Under the pieces are notes generated by a model. It was not told the origin of the DNA. It ran no database searches and saw only the letters and a program-made list of their open reading frames with translations. 64,000 nucleotides of DNA from Brevundimonas sp. SH203 (GTDB lineage: Bacteria; Pseudomonadota; Alphaproteobacteria; Caulobacterales; Caulobacteraceae): positions 558,001-622,000 of the forward strand of contig NZ_BDMM01000001.1 of assembly GCF_002157625.1 (NCBI RefSeq), given 5' to 3'. Positions within the stretch are counted from its first letter, which is position 1; the number at the start of each line of letters is the position of its first letter. Below, piece after piece: positions 60,393 to 64,000 of the stretch. The position numbers were made by a program, and so were the translations under genes.

Positions 60393-61898
60393 ATGCGCCA
60401 CCATATCGCCGATCCCGTCGTCCACCGCGAACACTGGCGCGAGCCGGAGGACGATCAGCTTCGTCTGGAATGCGGCGTCTGCGGCGTCTGGGGCGCGGAC
60501 GAGGACGAAGGCTCCTCCGTCGTCGCCCTGGGCCTTCACGCCCTGCAGCATCGCGGCCAAGAAGCCTGCGGCATCGCCAGCGTCAAGGACGAGCGCTTCT
60601 ATACCGAACGCCACCAGGGGCTGGTGGGCGAGGCTTTCGGCGGCGCCGACCTGATGACGCGGATGCCGGGCCGCGCGGCCGTGGGCCACACCCGCTACTC
60701 CACCGCCGGCGGCAGCTTCCTGCGCAACATCCAGCCGATGTTCGCCGATCTGGACCAGGGCGGCATCGCCATCGCCCACAACGGCAACCTGACCAACTTC
60801 AAGTTCCTGCACAGCCAGTTGGTCAGCGAAGGCGCCATCTTCCAGTCGACCTCGGATTCCGAAGTCATCCTCCACCTGATCGCCCGCAGCCGCAAAGCCA
60901 AGATCGTGGACCGCTTCATCGACGCCCTGGCCCGGATCGAGGGTGGCTACGCCCTGGTCGCCCAGACGCGCACCAAGATGATCGGCGCGCGCGACCCGCT
61001 GGGCATCCGCCCGCTGGTCCTGGGTCAGCTGGGCGAGGGCTGGGTGCTGGCGTCCGAAACCTGCGCGCTGGACATGATGGGCGCGACCTTCGTGCGCGAC
61101 GTCGAACACGGCGAGATCATCGTCATCGACGACAGCGGCCTGCGCTCGCTCAAACCCTTCCCGGCCCGCGCCGCCCGTCCCTGCCTGTTCGAATACGTCT
61201 ATTTCTCGCGTCCGGATTCGGTCGTGAACGGCCGCTCGGTCTATGAGGTCAGGAAGGAGATGGGCCGGGGTCTGGCCCGCGAACTGGGCGTCGAGGCCGA
61301 CATCGTCGTTCCGGTGCCCGATTCCGGCGTTCCAGCGGCCCTGGGCTATGCTCAGGAAAGCGGCATCCCCTACGAAATGGGCATCATCCGTAGCCACTAT
61401 CTGGGCCGCACCTTCATCCAGCCCAGCCAGGGCGCCCGTCAGAAGGGCGTGCGCATGAAGCACAGCCCCAACAAGGCGGCGCTGGAGGGCAAGCGCGTGG
61501 TGCTGATCGACGATTCCATCGTGCGCGGCACCACCTCGGTCAAACTGGTCCGCGCCGTCCGCGCGGCGGGCGCCAGGGAGGTCCACCTGCGCTCGGCCAG
61601 CCCGCAGATCCTGTTCCCTGACTTCTACGGCATCGACATGCCCGAACGCGCCCAACTGCTGGCCGCCAACAAGACGCTGGACGAGATGCGCGAGATGCTG
61701 GAGGTCGATTCACTGGGCTTCCTGTCCATCGACGGCCTGTACCGCGCCATGGGCGAGACCGGCCGCAACAACGCAGCGCCCCAGTTCACCGACCACTATT
61801 TCACCGGCGACTATCCCACCCGCCTGCTGGACCGCGAAATCGAGGAAGGCGGCCGCGAGTTCGGCGCCAAACAACTGTCCCTGCTGGTCAGCGCCTGA
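60393..61898 (+). CDS. purF: Amidophosphoribosyltransferase
   Basis: A 501-residue enzyme for the first committed step of purine synthesis: PRPP plus glutamine to phosphoribosylamine. A 26-residue propeptide precedes the catalytic Cys27 (ECGVCGVWG), which becomes the N-terminal nucleophile. The glutaminase domain shows HALQHRGQEACGIAS and GHTRYSTAGGS; the PRPP loop is VVLIDDSIVRGTTSVKLVRAVRAAGAREVHL. The tail is like that of known PurF enzymes. No regulatory site is apparent. Confidence 0.96.
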   Translation: MRHHIADPVVHREHWREPEDDQLRLECGVCGVWGADEDEGSSVVALGLHALQHRGQEACGIASVKDERFYTERHQGLVGEAFGGADLMTRMPGRAAVGHTRYSTAGGSFLRNIQPMFADLDQGGIAIAHNGNLTNFKFLHSQLVSEGAIFQSTSDSEVILHLIARSRKAKIVDRFIDALARIEGGYALVAQTRTKMIGARDPLGIRPLVLGQLGEGWVLASETCALDMMGATFVRDVEHGEIIVIDDSGLRSLKPFPARAARPCLFEYVYFSRPDSVVNGRSVYEVRKEMGRGLARELGVEADIVVPVPDSGVPAALGYAQESGIPYEMGIIRSHYLGRTFIQPSQGARQKGVRMKHSPNKAALEGKRVVLIDDSIVRGTTSVKLVRAVRAAGAREVHLRSASPQILFPDFYGIDMPERAQLLAANKTLDEMREMLEVDSLGFLSIDGLYRAMGETGRNNAAPQFTDHYFTGDYPTRLLDREIEEGGREFGAKQLSLLVSA

Positions 61899-61904
61899 TC
61901 GGAC

Positions 61905-62192
61905 TCAGTCTCGATCCTGCGCCGTATGAAACAGGCGCATGATCTGAACCTGCCCCCCATCGGCGGTGTCGGCCAAGGCATAGACGATCAGATACGGTGC
62001 GCCCGTGACCAGCTTCTCATAGGTGTCGGGCTGTTTGCCCGGTCGGCCTATCGGTCTTCGCGCCAGCTTCTCGGTCGCCTCGATGATGCGGGCTTCGATC
62101 TTTTGAGCCGCCGGCAGATTTCGACCGGCCAGATAGTCGATCGCCTGGGTCAGTTCGAGAAGGGCGCGTCGCGACCAGACGACGGCGCGCAT
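61905..62192 (-). CDS. RelE/ParE-type toxin
   Basis: A 95-residue protein with the ParE fold: RRALLELTQAIDYLAGRNLPAAQKIEARIIEATEKLARRP, GRPGKQPDTYEKLVTGAPYLIVYAL, and MRLFHTAQ at the end. ParE toxins block DNA gyrase; RelE relatives cut mRNA. Basic residues and the final His support activity but do not settle which target applies. Its start codon overlaps the antitoxin stop by one base (TGATG), so translation is coupled. The pair sits in the purF-SDR gap on the minus strand. Confidence 0.85.
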   Translation of the reverse strand: MRAVVWSRRALLELTQAIDYLAGRNLPAAQKIEARIIEATEKLARRPIGRPGKQPDTYEKLVTGAPYLIVYALADTADGGQVQIMRLFHTAQDRD

Positions 62193-62443
62193 CAGGATTC
62201 GTATTTGGCGATGGTTTCCCGGATTTGCCGCATGGCGTCTTCATGGGTGACGACATTGCCGTTGCGGAAATCTTCCAGCCCTTCTTCGACGGCCAGCATC
62301 ATTTCCAGTTCGCGCTCGACGTAGCCGGAAATGGCGCGTTCGGCGAGAAACGACTGTGTGCGATGCGTTTTCTCGGCCAGCAGGCCGAGACGCGCTTTCA
62401 GACTTTCGCTCACGCGAACAGTGACTGTCGTGCTGGCGGCCAT
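62192..62443 (-). CDS. Ribbon-helix-helix antitoxin (ParD/CopG-like)
   Basis: An 83-residue protein. I chose the ATG at 62443, which has AGGAG upstream. The N-terminus has the ribbon-helix-helix pattern TTVTVRVSESLKARLGLLAEKTHRTQSFLAERAISGYVE, where the strand residues bind DNA and the helices pair. The C-terminal half (FRNGNVVTHEDAMRQIRETIAKYES) would wrap and neutralise the toxin. The tandem 7-mer just upstream is a probable autoregulatory operator. Confidence 0.88.
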   Translation of the reverse strand: MAASTTVTVRVSESLKARLGLLAEKTHRTQSFLAERAISGYVERELEMMLAVEEGLEDFRNGNVVTHEDAMRQIRETIAKYES

Positions 62444-62463
62444 ACGGATGCTCCTGTGCACAT

Positions 62464-62477
62464 CAGCTTACAGCTTA
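62464..62477. promoter_or_regulatory. Tandem 7-mer, probable operator of the toxin-antitoxin pair
   Basis: Two adjacent copies of CAGCTTA (TAAGCTG on the minus strand) lie 20 bases upstream of the antitoxin start. Ribbon-helix-helix proteins commonly bind short tandem sites of this spacing at their own promoter. The same gap serves the divergent SDR gene. Confidence 0.5.
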
Positions 62478-62517
62478 ACACATTGACCCGCCGCATCGCC
62501 ACTCCTACCACCCAAGC

Positions 62518-63273
62518 ATGACCGACGCCCTCCCCCTGAACGACCGCATCGCCCTCGTCGTCGGCGCCTCGCGCGGCATCGGCTATGAAAGCGCGCTGGC
62601 CCTGGCCAAGGCCGGGGCGCACGTCATCGCCACCGCCCGCACCCAGGGCGGCCTGGAAGAGCTTGACGACGCCATCTTCGCCGCCACCGGCCGCCACGCC
62701 ACCCTGATCCCGTTCGATCTGGTGGACGGCGGGGCCATCGACCGTCTGGGCGGCGCCATCTTCGAGCGTTTCAAGACGCTGGATGTCTGGGTCCACGCCG
62801 CCGCGACCATGGGGCCGTCCGGCCTGACGCCGGTGTCCCACGCCGACCCGCGCGAGTTCGCCAAGGTCGAGAAAACCAACTTCACCGCCGTCTATCGCCT
62901 GATCCGCTCGCTGGAGCCGTTGCTGCGCGCGTCCGACGCCGGACGCGCCATCCATTTCACCACCAGCGTGGCGGCCAGTCCGCGCGCCTTCTGGGGCATG
63001 TACGCCGCGACCAAGGCGGGCGCCGAGGCCCTGGTGAAGGCCTGGGCCGACGAGATCGAGAGCACGGCCGTCCGCGCCTGCATCGTCGATCCCGGCCGGA
63101 TGCGCACCGCCATGCGCGCCCAGGCCTATCCAGGCGAAGACCCTTCCGTCCTGCCCCATCCATCCGAGATCGGTCCCCTGGTCGTCGATCTGGCCCGCCC
63201 GGACGCGACGCCGCCCCTGACGATCCGGTTTCAGGACTGGAAATCCGGCCCGTCGATCGAAGCCCTGATCTGA
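62518..63273 (+). CDS. Short-chain dehydrogenase/reductase
   Basis: A 251-residue Rossmann-fold oxidoreductase. The cofactor motif is VVGASRGIGYESALALAKAGAHV; the catalytic residues are Ser150, Tyr162 and Lys166 (MYAATKAG). The substrate is unknown. An SDR follows purF in several Alphaproteobacteria, so the pair is probably an old association now split by the toxin-antitoxin genes on the other strand. Confidence 0.92.
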   Translation: MTDALPLNDRIALVVGASRGIGYESALALAKAGAHVIATARTQGGLEELDDAIFAATGRHATLIPFDLVDGGAIDRLGGAIFERFKTLDVWVHAAATMGPSGLTPVSHADPREFAKVEKTNFTAVYRLIRSLEPLLRASDAGRAIHFTTSVAASPRAFWGMYAATKAGAEALVKAWADEIESTAVRACIVDPGRMRTAMRAQAYPGEDPSVLPHPSEIGPLVVDLARPDATPPLTIRFQDWKSGPSIEALI

Positions 63274-63348
63274 GGCTTTCGCCCCCGTCCGCCACCGTTC
63301 GTCCCTGGACGATGGCGATGCACGGCGGACGGCGGCAAGGCGGGGTCC

Positions 63349-64000
63349 ATGACCCTGTTCTCATCCTTTCTGATCGTCCACGTCTCGACCGGACTTTGCG
63401 CCGGTCTGGTCGGCGTCCTGCCTGTCGTCACGCAAAAGGGCGGGCGCGCGCATAGGTTCTGGGGGCGGCTGTTCGCCGGCCTGATGGCCGTCCTTCTGGT
63501 CTGCGCCTGGGCGATGACCGCGCTTAGATTCAACACCTATTTCCTGGCCTTGTCGGCGACCGCGACGCTCAGCCTGTTTTCGGGCGTGCGGGTTCTGGGG
63601 CGCAAACGGCCCGACTTGAAGGCCGAGGACCGCGCCCGCCCGCTGGACTGGGCCGCAACGCTGGGCGTGATCGGTATCGGCCTGTGGGTTCTCGTCCTGC
63701 TGGCGAGCGGACGTTCCGACGGTCCCTCGACCGTCTCCGCCGCCCTGGCCGCCAGCGCCCTGACGATGGGCGTCTGGGATCTGTGGCGGTTCGCCGCCCC
63801 GACATCCTGGCCCTTTTCAACCAACCTCTGGACCTATGAACATCTGGCGAAGATGCTGGGCGCCTATTCTGCGGTATTGAGCGCCTTCTCGGGCAACTTT
63901 CTGACCGCCCTGCCCGCGCCCTGGAGCCAGCTCTGGCCGACCGTCCTGTTCCAATGTCTGATCGTCGCCTGGATCGTGACCCTTCTGGTCCGCAAGCGCC
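63349..64000 (+). CDS. Multi-span membrane protein, partial (cut by window edge)
   Basis: An ATG at 63349 opens a frame of at least 217 codons that runs past the window end without a stop. It reads MTLFSSFLIVHVSTGLCAGL, then a polar loop with QKGGRAHRFWGRLF, and several hydrophobic segments (AGLMAVLLVCAWAMTAL, ATLGVIGIGLWVLVLLA). The pattern of His near the first span, KGG and HRxxGR resembles DUF2306-type membrane proteins. The function is unknown and the C-terminus is missing. Confidence 0.7.
   Translation, partial: MTLFSSFLIVHVSTGLCAGLVGVLPVVTQKGGRAHRFWGRLFAGLMAVLLVCAWAMTALRFNTYFLALSATATLSLFSGVRVLGRKRPDLKAEDRARPLDWAATLGVIGIGLWVLVLLASGRSDGPSTVSAALAASALTMGVWDLWRFAAPTSWPFSTNLWTYEHLAKMLGAYSAVLSAFSGNFLTALPAPWSQLWPTVLFQCLIVAWIVTLLVRKR

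Overview
The window is a GC-rich stretch of alphaproteobacterial core chromosome. Gene content and order (rplKA / rplJL / rpoBC / rpsLG-fusA-tuf, and rpsF-rpsR-rplI-dnaB-alr-radA-cvpA-purF), long TonB-dependent receptors and many small lipoproteins suggest a member of the Caulobacterales, perhaps close to Brevundimonas. The genus is an inference; there is no rRNA here to test it. I found no insertion sequence, prophage, CRISPR array or rRNA operon.

Layout. 0-4.4 kb: a CelD/BcsL-type acetyltransferase, a small disordered protein, an L,D-transpeptidase lipoprotein and a carboxylesterase lipoprotein. 4.4-9.5 kb (minus strand): the str operon rpsL-rpsG-fusA-tuf. 9.5-10.8 kb: a lipoprotein with a TonB-like C-terminal domain, a divergent proline-rich membrane protein and a 43-residue membrane protein. 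10.9-19.4 kb: rpoC and rpoB. 19.7-25.9 kb: a hypothetical protein, a lipoprotein FKBP isomerase, an HTH protein and two tandem M61 metallopeptidases. 26.1-27.1 kb: rplL and rplJ with a long leader. 27.4-30.9 kb: DUF2059, NUDIX and AI-2E-family genes and a divergent HxlR / NAD(P)-binding pair. 31-33.5 kb: rplA, rplK, nusG, secE and tRNA-Trp. 33.6-37 kb: a CorC-type protein, a 44-residue lipoprotein, a second identical tuf, tRNA-Gly and tRNA-Tyr. 37-43.6 kb: rlmB, TerC family, rhodanese, 2OG-Fe(II) oxygenase, metG, MATE and DUF1489. 43.7-49.4 kb: a monooxygenase-like protein and a leucine-catabolism set (biotin carboxylase subunit, enoyl-CoA hydratase, carboxyltransferase subunit) with a second 2OG-Fe(II) oxygenase. 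49.7-64 kb: rpsF-rpsR-rplI, a TonB-dependent receptor, dnaB, a PhyH-like dioxygenase, alr, a Yip1-like protein, radA, cvpA, purF, a ParDE-type toxin-antitoxin pair, an SDR and a truncated membrane protein.

The classic secE-to-tuf block is present but split by accessory genes into separate units, several of which have a terminator and a candidate promoter of their own. The intergenic gaps are rich in palindromic repeats of several types. One type is unusual: each arm is built from short iterated units, and the unit sequence differs from locus to locus while the architecture stays the same.

Most genes are ordinary housekeeping genes. I did not find a clearly new multi-gene system. The best leads are the palindromes (one sits inside a second, locus-specific inverted repeat), the roughly 1.4 kb identical tuf segment that runs past the gene through its terminator, a low-GC patch inside the biotin carboxylase gene, and the divergent pair carrying the two halves of a TonB-like layout.
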